Shown here one piece after another: positions 7,942 to 16,366 of a stretch of DNA of 64,000 nucleotides. This stretch comes from Bacteroidales bacterium UBA5536. Lineage in GTDB: Bacteria > Bacteroidota > Bacteroidia > Bacteroidales > F082. The notes under the pieces were generated by a model. It was not told the DNA's origin. It worked only from the letters and a program-made list of their open reading frames with translations, and made no database searches. The stretch covers positions 133,017 through 197,016 of the forward strand of contig DINQ01000020.1 of assembly GCA_002426795.1 (NCBI GenBank), in the 5' to 3' direction. Numbering within the stretch: the first letter of the stretch is position 1; each line of letters begins with the position of its first letter. Both the position numbers and the translations under genes were made by a program.

Positions 7942-8442
7942 TTACCATTTATTGAAGTGAATTTTCTCGGCAAACCAGTTGTCGTTGGCGGGCTTTTGCT
8001 CATCGGGATAGCCAAGTGCAATAAGTGAAACCGGAATGATCTGATCAGGAAGCCCAAGCACGCTGGCAATGTCTTTCATGCGTTGTTCGCGTGGGTAAAC
8101 ACCCAACCAAACGCTTCCAATTTTTAATTTAGTTGCCGCAAGCAGAATATTTTGTGTAGCTGCGGCACAGTCGACAGCCACATAGCCGATTGTGGGTTGA
8201 ACCACAGTGTCGCCACAAACAGCAATGGCTGCAGTGGCCGTTTTCAGCATTTTGGCATATGGATGCACATTGGCAAGTTCATCCAACAATTCGCGCTTGT
8301 CGATAACGACAAAGTGCCACTCGCGCAGGTTGTTGGCTGTTGGGGCAGCCATGGCTGCCTTTAGCAACAGGCTGATTTCTTCTTCCTGAAGCGGTTCGCT
8401 TTTAAACTTTCGGATACTTCTTCGCTTAAAAATTGACTTCAT
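7942..8442 (-). CDS. Nitroreductase family protein
   Basis: The 166-residue product is an FMN-dependent nitroreductase-fold oxidoreductase. The N-terminus MKSIFKRRSIRKFKSEPLQ carries the FMN-phosphate-binding R-R-S-I-R-x-F block, followed by AAMAAPTANNLREWHFVVID, CAAATQNILLAATKLKIGSVWLG and PVSLIALGYPDE. Length is typical of the short subfamily. The frame extends upstream only to a TTG codon at 8487; ATG 8442 is chosen because it begins exactly at the family N-terminus. It follows the aspartase-fusion gene on the same strand with a gap of 60 bases and may be co-transcribed. The physiological substrate cannot be told from sequence. Confidence 0.9.
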   Translation of the reverse strand: MKSIFKRRSIRKFKSEPLQEEEISLLLKAAMAAPTANNLREWHFVVIDKRELLDELANVHPYAKMLKTATAAIAVCGDTVVQPTIGYVAVDCAAATQNILLAATKLKIGSVWLGVYPREQRMKDIASVLGLPDQIIPVSLIALGYPDEQKPANDNWFAEKIHFNKW

Positions 8443-8502
8443 GGCATCCTGTTTTGGTTTGACAAATGAAAACAATCTTTCTGACAAGTCAAAGCTTCTT
8501 AA

Positions 8503-10344
8503 CTAGTGAATCATATTTTCAGGTGCCAGAATTTGATCAAGTTGCGCTTTCGAGAGCAATCCTTTCTGCAAGACGAGCTCATAAACACTTCCGCCAGTTT
8601 CCAGAGCTTCTTTGGCGATAAGGGTCGATGCTTCATAACCGATGTAGGGGTTGAGTGCCGTTACCAGCCCAATCGAGTGCTGCACCAAAAGCCTGCAATG
8701 TTCTTCGTTTGCAGTAATGCCTGAAATGCAGCGATTTGTAAGTACTTTCATGCCGTTTTTAAGCATTTCGATTGATTCGAACAAGCTTTGAACGATCACC
8801 GGTTCCATCACATTGAGTTCGAGTTGACCAGCTTCGGCGGCAAGGGCAACGGTAAGGTCGTTGCCAATCACTTTAAAAGCGATTTGGTTTACCACTTCCG
8901 GAATTACGGGATTTACTTTTCCGGGCATGATGGTCGAACCAGGCTGCATGGGCGGCAGGTTGATCTCGTTGAGGCCAGCCCGCGGTCCAGATGAGAGCAG
9001 ACGAAGATCATTCGACATTTTGGATAGTTTGGTTGCCAGGCGTTTCAAGGCACCTGAATAGGTCACAAAATCGCCGGCATCCTGCGTGGCTTCAATCAGG
9101 TTGCGTGCCAGTTTGATATCCATTCCGGTAATCACACGCAGATAGGGGATGACTTTGTCGCTGTATTTTGGGTCGGCGTTAATACCTGTTCCAATGGCGG
9201 TTCCACCCATATTGACTTCCAAAAACAGGGCAGAAGCACGGTTAAGTTGCTGAACTTCTTCTTCCATCGTAACTGCGAAAGCACCAAAAGTCTGACCAAG
9301 GGTCATGGGTACAGCGTCCTGCAGCTGCGTGCGGCCCATCTTGATGACATGCGCAAACTCACGACTTTTACGATGCAGTTCCTTGATCATTTCCTGCAGC
9401 ACATTCACCAGTTTTTCGTTGGCCTTGATCAAGGCAATTTTGATCGCTGTAGGATAGGCGTCGTTGGTGCTTTGTGAGAGATTGACATGGTTGTTCGGGT
9501 GACAGAATTCGTATTCGCCACGCGCTTTGCCCATGATTTCGAGCGCCCGGTTGGCAATGACCTCATTGGCATTCATATTGGTGGAGGTACCAGCCCCGCC
9601 CTGAATCATATCAACTACAAAATGAGCATGATAACGGTTGTCAATGATTTCCTGGCAGGCTTGTAGAATGGCATCATGGATATCTTTCGGCAATTGACCA
9701 AGTTCGTAATTTGCTTTAGCTGCAGCCATTTTTACCATGGCAAGCGATTTTACAAAGTCGGGAAAGAAGTTGAGCGTGATGCCGCTGATGTTGAAGTTTT
9801 CGAGTGCCCGCAGCGTTTGAACACCATAATAATATTCGTAGGGCACGTCCCTATTACCAAGCAAGTCATGTTCAACACGTGTTTTGCCCGACTCATATTG
9901 TGTGGTGATGTTGATGGCCTTGGCATTAGCGTATCGCATGCGGCGCGAAACCACCTTGGTTATATTGGACAAAATCACCAGTGCGATGGAACCTGACGAC
10001 CTGAAAATCTCTTTATTGATCATCAAAACCAGACTGTCTTCTCTGGCGCGGGCCGAAGTGGAATGCGGTGTATCTTCCATGAGCGAACCTTCGCCTAAAA
10101 AATCGTACTTGCTGAAGTAGGTGATAATTTGCTCTTCGCCAAAAGCTGTCGTTTTAAATAGCTCTACTTTGCCATCAACAATCATAAAAATGTTTTCGCG
10201 TGGCGTGTTCTCCTGAAACAAAACTTCCGATTTCTCAAACTTCGTCAGTACGGCTTCGTTGGCGATTACGGCAAGTTCTTCTTTGCTCAAACCCTTAAAC
10301 AGCTCAATATTACTGATGAAAGCAATTTTATCCTCAAGTTCCAT
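8503..10344 (-). CDS. aspA: Aspartate ammonia-lyase with N-terminal cyclic-nucleotide-binding domain
   Basis: The 613-residue protein joins two domains. Residues about 8-130 form a CRP-type cyclic-nucleotide-binding domain (FKGLSKEELAVIANEA, then IFMIVDGKVELFK and FLGEGSLMED). Residues about 155-613 are a complete aspartase, which reversibly converts L-aspartate to fumarate and ammonia. The aspartase part starts with EHDLLGNRDVPYEYYYGVQT and contains HPNNHVNLSQSTNDAYPTA, GRTQLQDAVPMTLGQ and the fumarase/aspartase signature GSTIMPGKVNP near 475. The usual enzyme is about 470 residues, so the extra 150 are the sensor domain. There is no DNA-binding helix-turn-helix. I infer allosteric control by a nucleotide or other effector. 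A TAnnTTTG element lies 32 bases upstream. Confidence 0.93.
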   Translation of the reverse strand: MELEDKIAFISNIELFKGLSKEELAVIANEAVLTKFEKSEVLFQENTPRENIFMIVDGKVELFKTTAFGEEQIITYFSKYDFLGEGSLMEDTPHSTSARAREDSLVLMINKEIFRSSGSIALVILSNITKVVSRRMRYANAKAINITTQYESGKTRVEHDLLGNRDVPYEYYYGVQTLRALENFNISGITLNFFPDFVKSLAMVKMAAAKANYELGQLPKDIHDAILQACQEIIDNRYHAHFVVDMIQGGAGTSTNMNANEVIANRALEIMGKARGEYEFCHPNNHVNLSQSTNDAYPTAIKIALIKANEKLVNVLQEMIKELHRKSREFAHVIKMGRTQLQDAVPMTLGQTFGAFAVTMEEEVQQLNRASALFLEVNMGGTAIGTGINADPKYSDKVIPYLRVITGMDIKLARNLIEATQDAGDFVTYSGALKRLATKLSKMSNDLRLLSSGPRAGLNEINLPPMQPGSTIMPGKVNPVIPEVVNQIAFKVIGNDLTVALAAEAGQLELNVMEPVIVQSLFESIEMLKNGMKVLTNRCISGITANEEHCRLLVQHSIGLVTALNPYIGYEASTLIAKEALETGGSVYELVLQKGLLSKAQLDQILAPENMIH

Positions 10345-10375
10345 AGCGCTTCAATTTGAATTGTTAAATATTTCA

Positions 10376-10383
10376 CAAAAGTA
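10376..10383 (-). promoter_or_regulatory. Predicted -7 element of the aspA fusion gene
   Basis: TACTTTTG on the minus strand matches TAnnTTTG, giving a leader of about 25 bases. Confidence 0.5.
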
Positions 10384-10489
10384 GTTTTTTTCTTCTTGTT
10401 GATGGGCTTCCAAAAATAAAACATGCCAGATGGAGAAAAGAATTTCATGGTCTAAGTACGACAAAACTGTATTGTTAATTATTTATCAA

Positions 10490-10497
10490 TACCTTTG
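10490..10497 (+). promoter_or_regulatory. Predicted -7 element of the WbpE-like gene
   Basis: TACCTTTG matches TAnnTTTG, 25 bases before the ATG. Confidence 0.5.
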
Positions 10498-10522
10498 CGG
10501 CTGAATTTAAAAAGCTAAAATA

Positions 10523-11656
10523 ATGAAGCAAGTTCCAATGGTCGACCTGGTTGGTCAGTACAATAAAATCAAACCCGAAGTAGATGCAGCAATTGGTGAA
10601 ATTCTGTCGAATGCCAGTTTTATCAATGGCCCTGCAGTGAAAAGTTTTCAGCAAAATCTGGAGAAATACCTTGGCGTAAAGCATGTGATTCCGTGTGCGA
10701 ACGGAACTGATGCGCTACAGGTTGCCATGATGGCGCTTGATCTACAGCCAGGAGATGAGGTCATCACAACCTCGTTTACTTTTATTGCCACTGCCGAAGT
10801 GATCGCCCTGTTGAAGCTGACACCAGTATTGGTTGATGTGGACAAAGACACCTTTAACATCGACCCGGCAGCCATTGAAAAGGCCATCACGCCAAAAACA
10901 AAAGCCATCGTTCCGGTGCACCTTTTTGGACAGTGTGCCGACATGGATGCCATCATGGAAATTGCCAAAAAACACAACTTATATGTAATTGAAGACAATG
11001 CCCAGGCCATTGGCGCTGATTATACTTCGAAAGACGGCAGCGTGAAAAAAGCCGGCTCAATCGGACATATCGGTTGCACTTCGTTCTTCCCTTCGAAAAA
11101 TCTGGGTTGTTATGGTGACGGTGGCGCAATCTTTACCAATGACGACGAATTGGCACAAAAAATGCGCGTCGTTGTCAACCATGGAATGGTTGTCAGATAT
11201 TACCACGATGTGATTGGCGTCAACTCACGCCTCGACAGCATTCAGGCAGCAATTTTGGATATCAAATTGAAACACCTGGACGAATATGCAGAAGCACGTC
11301 GCTTTGCAGCAAACTATTATAACAGAGAATTTGCCAAATCAGATTTGCTGAAAACACCTGTAACCGCAGATTTTACCACACACGTTTTTCACCAATACAC
11401 CCTTGTTACACATTGCGTAAACCGTCAGAAACTGATGGAACACCTGCAATCGAAAGGCATTTCAAGTGCCATCTATTATCCGGTGCCCTTGCATATGCAG
11501 AAAGCCTACCTCGATCCACGCTACAAACGGGGTGATTTCCCGGTTACGGAAAACCTCTCGAAGACCGTTATTTCACTGCCTATCCACACCGAATTTGATG
11601 AGGAAACACTGGCATATGTCACTTCGTCAGTTTTGGAGTTTTTGGAGAAAGAGTAG
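10523..11656 (+). CDS. DegT/DnrJ/EryC1 sugar aminotransferase, WbpE-like
   Basis: This 377-residue PLP enzyme transfers an amino group onto a keto nucleotide sugar. It contains CANGTDALQVAMMALDLQPG, EVITTSFTFIATAEV, PVHLFGQCADMDAI, VIEDNAQAIGADY and the PLP-lysine segment CTSFFPSKNLGCYGDGGA (Lys near 194). These blocks agree closely, from memory, with WbpE/WlbC enzymes that act on UDP-3-keto-GlcNAc uronate; other keto-sugar substrates remain possible. A WbpD-like acetyltransferase at 28250 would perform the following step. The WbpA and WbpB dehydrogenases are not in this window. A 42-bp repeat begins 28 bases after the stop. Confidence 0.9.
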   Translation: MKQVPMVDLVGQYNKIKPEVDAAIGEILSNASFINGPAVKSFQQNLEKYLGVKHVIPCANGTDALQVAMMALDLQPGDEVITTSFTFIATAEVIALLKLTPVLVDVDKDTFNIDPAAIEKAITPKTKAIVPVHLFGQCADMDAIMEIAKKHNLYVIEDNAQAIGADYTSKDGSVKKAGSIGHIGCTSFFPSKNLGCYGDGGAIFTNDDELAQKMRVVVNHGMVVRYYHDVIGVNSRLDSIQAAILDIKLKHLDEYAEARRFAANYYNREFAKSDLLKTPVTADFTTHVFHQYTLVTHCVNRQKLMEHLQSKGISSAIYYPVPLHMQKAYLDPRYKRGDFPVTENLSKTVISLPIHTEFDEETLAYVTSSVLEFLEKE

Positions 11657-11684
11657 TGGGTTTATGGGTTTAGGAGACTTCGAA

Positions 11685-11726
11685 CTTCGGTCTCCTACCG
11701 AAAGCTTTCGGTACGGTCTTCCAACT
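11685..11726 (+). repeat. 42-bp intergenic repeat, copy 1
   Basis: Bases 11685-11726 are identical to 28186-28227 in the same orientation. The centre is the perfect 18-bp palindrome TACCGAAAGCTTTCGGTA (11696-11713). Both copies sit just past the 3' end of a sugar-biosynthesis gene, so it may act as a bidirectional terminator or be a dispersed genomic repeat. Confidence 0.85.
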
Positions 11727-11763
11727 CCAACAAATTTTCCTGACGGCATTCCGCAGATTCTCT

Positions 11764-11771
11764 TAAATTTG
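11764..11771 (+). promoter_or_regulatory. Predicted -7 element of the MBOAT gene
   Basis: TAAATTTG matches TAnnTTTG, 26 bases before the ATG. Confidence 0.4.
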
Positions 11772-11796
11772 CGCTTTCCGAACCAATTACCGACTT

Positions 11797-13215
11797 ATGG
11801 TTTTTAGCAGCAGCCTTTTCCTTTTGTATTTTTTGCCGGCATTTCTGCTGTTGTATTTTATCGTTCCGCGAATCGCCAAGAACTATGTGGCCCTCATCGC
11901 CAGTATCTTTTTCTATGCCTGGGGGGCACCCGATTTTATATTCATCGTACTTGGCAGCATTTTCATTGATTTTTATCTTGTAAAGGGGCTTTACGTCTCG
12001 TCGGGGAACAAAAAACGATGGCTGACCGGTGCAAGTATCGCCCTGAATATTGGTATGTTGCTCTATTTCAAGTATGCCAATTTCTTTGTCGAAAACCTCG
12101 ACTGGGTTTTTCAGCAGTTTGGCAAGGAGCCGGTAGCCTGGACGCATGTGGCTTTGCCCATTGGAATTTCATTTTTCACTTTCCAGAAAATGACCTATGC
12201 TGTGGATGTTTACCGCGGGGTTCATCCGCCTTTGCGTCGTGTTTCTGATCTGGCCCTGTATATTTTGATGTTTCCGCAACTGATCGCCGGGCCAATCGTG
12301 CGTTTCAATGAAATTGCTGAACAGCTTGTCGACCGCAGAAGCAATGAAAACGTAGACAACCGATTGACGGGATTCTTTCGTTTTGCCGTTGGACTGGGGC
12401 GCAAAGTGATGATTGCCAATCCGCTGGGTGCTTTTGCCGACAGTGTTTTTGCTGCTGATCCTACCCAACTCTCTTCAGTCACACTCTGGATTGGTATTCT
12501 GGCATACGCTTTCCAGATTTACTACGATTTTGCCGGCTACTCCGACATGGCCATTGGTTTGGGAAGGATGATCGGTTTTGACTTTCCTGAGAACTTCAAC
12601 AACCCCTATATTTCGCAAAATATTTCCGAATTCTGGCGCCGCTGGCACATGACTTTGGGCCGCTGGATGCGCGATTATCTCTACATTCCGCTTGGCGGAA
12701 ACAGGGTTACTCCCGTGCGGATGTACTTCAACTTGTGGCTGGTTTTCCTGATCTCGGGTTTGTGGCATGGCGCCGCCTGGAACTTTGTTGTTTGGGGTGC
12801 CTTTCATGGCTTTTTCCTGGTAGCCGACAGGTTATTTCTGTTGAAGTTTTACAAGGCGATCGGGAAGTTTCCGAGTGTGATCATCACTTTCGTCATAACA
12901 CTGGTTGGATGGGTTTTGTTCCGTGCCGAAAGCATGGGACAAGTGGGGCATTATGTGGCTGGCATGTTTAGCTTCAGGGGAGGAGAGACGCTTTTTGTGA
13001 ACAAAGCCGTTTGGATGACCATGATTTTTGCAGCCTTGTTTGCAGCTGTGGCTTATTGGCCAAAAGCCGAAAAATGGCAGGTAAAGCTGTATGGTAAAAA
13101 ACAGTCATTTAGTACGATCCTTTTGATGACTATAGCCTCTGTTGTGCTGTTTATCATCAGCCTGAGCGCCATAACCTCCAGTGGGTTTAACCCCTTTATC
13201 TATTTCCGCTTCTGA
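11797..13215 (+). CDS. MBOAT family membrane O-acyltransferase (AlgI-like)
   Basis: This 472-residue polytopic inner-membrane protein belongs to the MBOAT family and is AlgI/DltB-like. Such proteins move acyl groups across the membrane for attachment to exported polysaccharide. Visible hallmarks are GISFFTFQKMTYAVDVYRG, FPQLIAGPIVRF, YDFAGYSDMAIGLGRMIGF, FWRRWHMTLGRWMRDYLYIP and the catalytic-His segment SGLWHGAAWNFVVWGAFHG (His near 323). Length is normal. Its stop codon overlaps the start of the following AlgJ/AlgX-like gene by one base (TGATG), so the two are translationally coupled. Context indicates acetylation of the surface polysaccharide made by this region. Confidence 0.93.
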   Translation: MVFSSSLFLLYFLPAFLLLYFIVPRIAKNYVALIASIFFYAWGAPDFIFIVLGSIFIDFYLVKGLYVSSGNKKRWLTGASIALNIGMLLYFKYANFFVENLDWVFQQFGKEPVAWTHVALPIGISFFTFQKMTYAVDVYRGVHPPLRRVSDLALYILMFPQLIAGPIVRFNEIAEQLVDRRSNENVDNRLTGFFRFAVGLGRKVMIANPLGAFADSVFAADPTQLSSVTLWIGILAYAFQIYYDFAGYSDMAIGLGRMIGFDFPENFNNPYISQNISEFWRRWHMTLGRWMRDYLYIPLGGNRVTPVRMYFNLWLVFLISGLWHGAAWNFVVWGAFHGFFLVADRLFLLKFYKAIGKFPSVIITFVITLVGWVLFRAESMGQVGHYVAGMFSFRGGETLFVNKAVWMTMIFAALFAAVAYWPKAEKWQVKLYGKKQSFSTILLMTIASVVLFIISLSAITSSGFNPFIYFRF

Positions 13216-14522
13216 TGCGCCAAGTCCTGAAACATATTTTTTTTGTTGGCCTGATGCTCATGCTTATCCTGCCTTTTGTGCAGTTTCAGTTTGATGTACC
13301 CAAAGTACGCGCCCTCAAAGGAGCCTATTCAACACCCAAAAAGCCAGTTTGGTCATTCGCGGCCTATCTGGAAGGAAGTTTTCAGGACAGTATGAATACC
13401 TATCTCGAAAACACCATCGGCTACCGACCTGAACTGGTGCGTCTGCACAACCAATTGCAATACAGCCTGTTCGACACCATCAATGCGCAGGGTGTCATCC
13501 AGGGAAAAGATGGATATCTGTTCGAAATGAATTATATCAAAGCCTTATATGGCCTGGATTATGTAGGCGATACGGCGGTCATACAAGATGTGGAACGAAC
13601 GGCTTTTGTGCGGAATTGGCTTCGCGAACAGGGAAAAGATTTGATCGTGGTATTGGCACCTGGAAAGGCTAGCTTTTTCCCTGAGTTTGTGCCGGACGAA
13701 TTCAAACCAGATTCAATTGGCAAGCGCAATTACGATGAATACAACCGTTTACTTACAACACAAAATGTTCCGGTGATTGGTTGCAATGAGTGGTTCCTGG
13801 CCATGAAAGATACCAGTCGTTTTGCACTTTATCCAAAATGTGGCATTCATTGGAGCTACTACGGATTGGGTTTGGTATTTGATTCGCTTTTCACAACGAT
13901 GGAGCAGCTTACGGGCAAGGATTTTGTTGATTTTAGTATCGGAAATATTGATGTCACGCATCATTTGCGTTCACCCGACCGCGATCTGTGGGAAGGCATG
14001 AACATCTTACTTCCACCCGATGATTATGCGATGCCCTATCCCAAATTTACTTTCGAAAATGCCAAAGCAGACCTGATGCCCCGCGTGATTACAGTGGCAG
14101 ATAGTTATTACTGGCAATGGTTTGGAGGTGGTTATCCCCTGCGCGGGTATAAAACAAACAGCTTTTGGTATTACAATGCGCAGGTGTTTTTGCCTGATGC
14201 CAGCGCGCCGAAAGACCGCAAGCAGGTCGATATACTGGAAGCAGTTTCACAAACAGACCTGATTGTTGTTTTGCAAACCGATGCCAATATGAGTCGTTTT
14301 TCATTTGGTTTTATCGACGATCTGTATGCAGTTGCGAAAGACGACGGTGCAGCGGAAATGGCTAAGCGCGCTGCTATTCAGAAGATTATTGATGGCATCC
14401 GTTCAAGTGAAAGCTATTTGCAGTTGATCCGTGAAAAAGCCGCCAAGCGGAATATTTCCGAAGAAGAAATGTTGCGCATTGATGCTGGTTGGATTTATGA
14501 GCAGAAGCTGAAAAACAATTGA
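13215..14522 (+). CDS. AlgJ/AlgX-like SGNH acyltransferase partner of the MBOAT protein
   Basis: The 435-residue protein has one N-terminal membrane anchor (about 7-24) and an extracytoplasmic domain of the AlgJ/AlgX/DHHW type that completes transfer of the acyl group to the glycan. Conserved stretches are QGVIQGKDGYLFEMNY, LAPGKASFFPEF, the His motif CGIHWSYYG (about 208-216) and VADSYYWQWFGGG (about 293), which supplies the expected catalytic Ser of the SGNH fold. It overlaps the MBOAT stop by one base. The C-terminal 60 residues are charged and helical. Function is assigned by pairing and motifs; the acceptor sugar is unknown. Confidence 0.8.
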   Translation: MRQVLKHIFFVGLMLMLILPFVQFQFDVPKVRALKGAYSTPKKPVWSFAAYLEGSFQDSMNTYLENTIGYRPELVRLHNQLQYSLFDTINAQGVIQGKDGYLFEMNYIKALYGLDYVGDTAVIQDVERTAFVRNWLREQGKDLIVVLAPGKASFFPEFVPDEFKPDSIGKRNYDEYNRLLTTQNVPVIGCNEWFLAMKDTSRFALYPKCGIHWSYYGLGLVFDSLFTTMEQLTGKDFVDFSIGNIDVTHHLRSPDRDLWEGMNILLPPDDYAMPYPKFTFENAKADLMPRVITVADSYYWQWFGGGYPLRGYKTNSFWYYNAQVFLPDASAPKDRKQVDILEAVSQTDLIVVLQTDANMSRFSFGFIDDLYAVAKDDGAAEMAKRAAIQKIIDGIRSSESYLQLIREKAAKRNISEEEMLRIDAGWIYEQKLKNN

Positions 14523-14598
14523 AGCTATCTTTTAAGTTGAATCGATATTCAAATAGCGATTTCAAATCATTCTATATGTAATTTTCTTTATGTTTTGG

Positions 14599-14606
14599 TA
14601 CTTTTG
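14599..14606 (+). promoter_or_regulatory. Predicted -7 element of the 14669 membrane-protein gene
   Basis: TACTTTTG matches TAnnTTTG, 63 bases before the ATG. Confidence 0.4.
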
Positions 14607-14668
14607 CCTCCACAACATTTGCCAGGAATATAGTTCGCGACTTTAAACCAAAACCACCTCGTAAAATA

Positions 14669-16090
14669 ATGGCTTCTTTTTTTAATAGGATCAAAGCTTT
14701 GCCGCGCTTGCTGCGACAACTGGATTTTTCGAAAATCAGTGTTTTTCTCATTGTGTTAGCTACTGTTTGGTACGCGCTTGATATTCAATACTGGAAGCAA
14801 AAAAGGTATATCATTGCAGGTGATGTACTACATTATTATGCGTATTTACCGGCAACTTTTATTTACAAAGATTTAGAACTGAAATTTGTGTCTGTAAAAC
14901 CAAGCGATTATCAGGATAAATTCTGGCCAGTGAGAACACCAATCGGAAAGAATGGTATTATGACTACCATGGGGATGTCGATTTTGTATGCGCCGGCTTT
15001 TTTGGTGACACATGCAGTGGCATTGTTGAGTGGGGGAGAAGCTGATGGTTTTTCGCCGACTTATCGGCTGGGCTTGATCATCGGAGGTTGGGTTTACCTT
15101 TTTCTGGCGCTGCTGGCCCTGCGCAAAGTATTGCTCCGCTATTTTTCGAAACCCGCTGTTGGTCTAGCCTTGCTGATGACGGTGTTGGGCACCAATCTTT
15201 TTCATTACGAAACAGCGGAAACCACCATGAGTCACGGCTACAGCTTTTTTCTGTTTAGTTGTTTTTTGCTCCTGACCATCAAATGGCACGAACAACCAAA
15301 GCTGAAATGGGCTGCATTATTGGGCCTTACAAGCGGATTGATCGCGCTGGTGCGACCAACCAATGCATTGATCGGATTGGTTTTTATTCTGTGGAATGTG
15401 GGTGGATTGAATGATATCAAAACCAAAGCGCTTTTCTTTCTGAAGCAGTATCAATCCTTGCTCACACTTATTGCTTTTGCCATTCTCATCTGGCTGCCGC
15501 AGCTCTTTTACTGGAAGCTGGTGACTGGCTCCTATTTTTTCAATGGTTATGGTGATGATCAGGGATTTTTCTTTGATAATCCACAGATATATAATAATTT
15601 ATTTAGTTATCGAAAGGGTTGGTTGGTGTATACACCCATCATGCTCCTGGCGTTTACAGGATTGGCAATCTGGTGGAAGAAACGAAAAGCTTTTGTGCTG
15701 CCTTTGCTCATTTTTACCCTGATTAACATCTACATCATATCCAGTTGGTGGTCGTGGTGGTACGGTGGTGGTTTTGGTTTACGGGCTTATGTTGAAAGTT
15801 ACGCTTTGTATGCCCTTGGTTTCGGTGCTTTTGCCCAGTGGATATTTTCTAAAAAATTGATTTATTTGAAGATTCCGGCCTTTTTACTGGCGCTTACCCT
15901 CATCGCTTTCAGCTATTTCCAAACCCGGCAGTATTTCTATGGGGCGATCCATTACGTGGGCATGACCAAAGAGGCTTACTGGCATCAGTTTTTGGTGCTC
16001 AAACCTTATGGCGAATACTATAAACTATTAACAATCCCCGATATGGACAAAGCCCGCAAGGGGATTTATGAGTTTCATCCGGAGAAGTGA
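14669..16090 (+). CDS. Multi-pass membrane protein, GT-C-like, family member 1 of 4
   Basis: The 473-residue protein has about ten hydrophobic spans and belongs to a family represented four times in this region (also 16367, 20063 and 22680). Shared features are an N-terminal acidic loop after the first span (YIIAGDVLHYYAYLPATFIY), GGEADGFSPTYRLG, an SRPT-like segment (VRPTNALIG), LFSYRKGWLVYTPIM, an aromatic loop (SWWSWWYGGGFGLRAY) and MTKEAYWHQFL near the C-terminus. The first-loop acidic residue and the topology resemble GT-C glycosyltransferases that use lipid-linked sugars, but I do not recognise a named subfamily. This copy ends soon after the last span and lacks the C-terminal extracytoplasmic domain of the other three. 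Confidence 0.75.
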   Translation: MASFFNRIKALPRLLRQLDFSKISVFLIVLATVWYALDIQYWKQKRYIIAGDVLHYYAYLPATFIYKDLELKFVSVKPSDYQDKFWPVRTPIGKNGIMTTMGMSILYAPAFLVTHAVALLSGGEADGFSPTYRLGLIIGGWVYLFLALLALRKVLLRYFSKPAVGLALLMTVLGTNLFHYETAETTMSHGYSFFLFSCFLLLTIKWHEQPKLKWAALLGLTSGLIALVRPTNALIGLVFILWNVGGLNDIKTKALFFLKQYQSLLTLIAFAILIWLPQLFYWKLVTGSYFFNGYGDDQGFFFDNPQIYNNLFSYRKGWLVYTPIMLLAFTGLAIWWKKRKAFVLPLLIFTLINIYIISSWWSWWYGGGFGLRAYVESYALYALGFGAFAQWIFSKKLIYLKIPAFLLALTLIAFSYFQTRQYFYGAIHYVGMTKEAYWHQFLVLKPYGEYYKLLTIPDMDKARKGIYEFHPEK

Positions 16091-16292
16091 GTTGATGGTT
16101 TCTATAAGGAGGCAGACAGCAGGCTAAAGTAAGCAGTCCGCATGATTTCAACCATCTTAAGCACTCAACAGATACGGACATAACGAAAAGTCTCATATGT
16201 CAACGTGAGATCTATTGTGCACGAGGTAATTCGAATCAAGTTTCTGATATTTCCCTTTGAAACATTCCCAGATTGTTTAATGTTTGCAAAAT

Positions 16293-16331
16293 CGAACTTC
16301 GGACTTCTAACACCCAGCTTCCAACTTTTCA
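16293..16331 (+). repeat. Degenerate relative of the intergenic repeat
   Basis: CGAACTTCGGACTTCTAAC followed by CAGCTTCCAACTTTTCAAC resembles the flank of the 42-bp repeat at 11685 and the AACTTCT heptamers near 28224, but the palindrome is missing. Confidence 0.4.
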
Positions 16332-16334
16332 ACC

Positions 16335-16342
16335 TATCTTTG
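16335..16342 (+). promoter_or_regulatory. Predicted -7 element of the 16367 gene; decides its start
   Basis: TATCTTTG matches TAnnTTTG. Transcription would begin near 16349, which excludes the GTG at 16205 and favours ATG 16352 or 16367. Confidence 0.5.
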
Positions 16343-16366
16343 ATTCAAGAAATGACCACCATCGCG

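Noticed and set aside
16205..16366. GTG-start extension of the 16367 gene by 54 residues
   Set aside because: The added segment lies before a promoter element and in repeat-like DNA, and lacks similarity to the paralogues.
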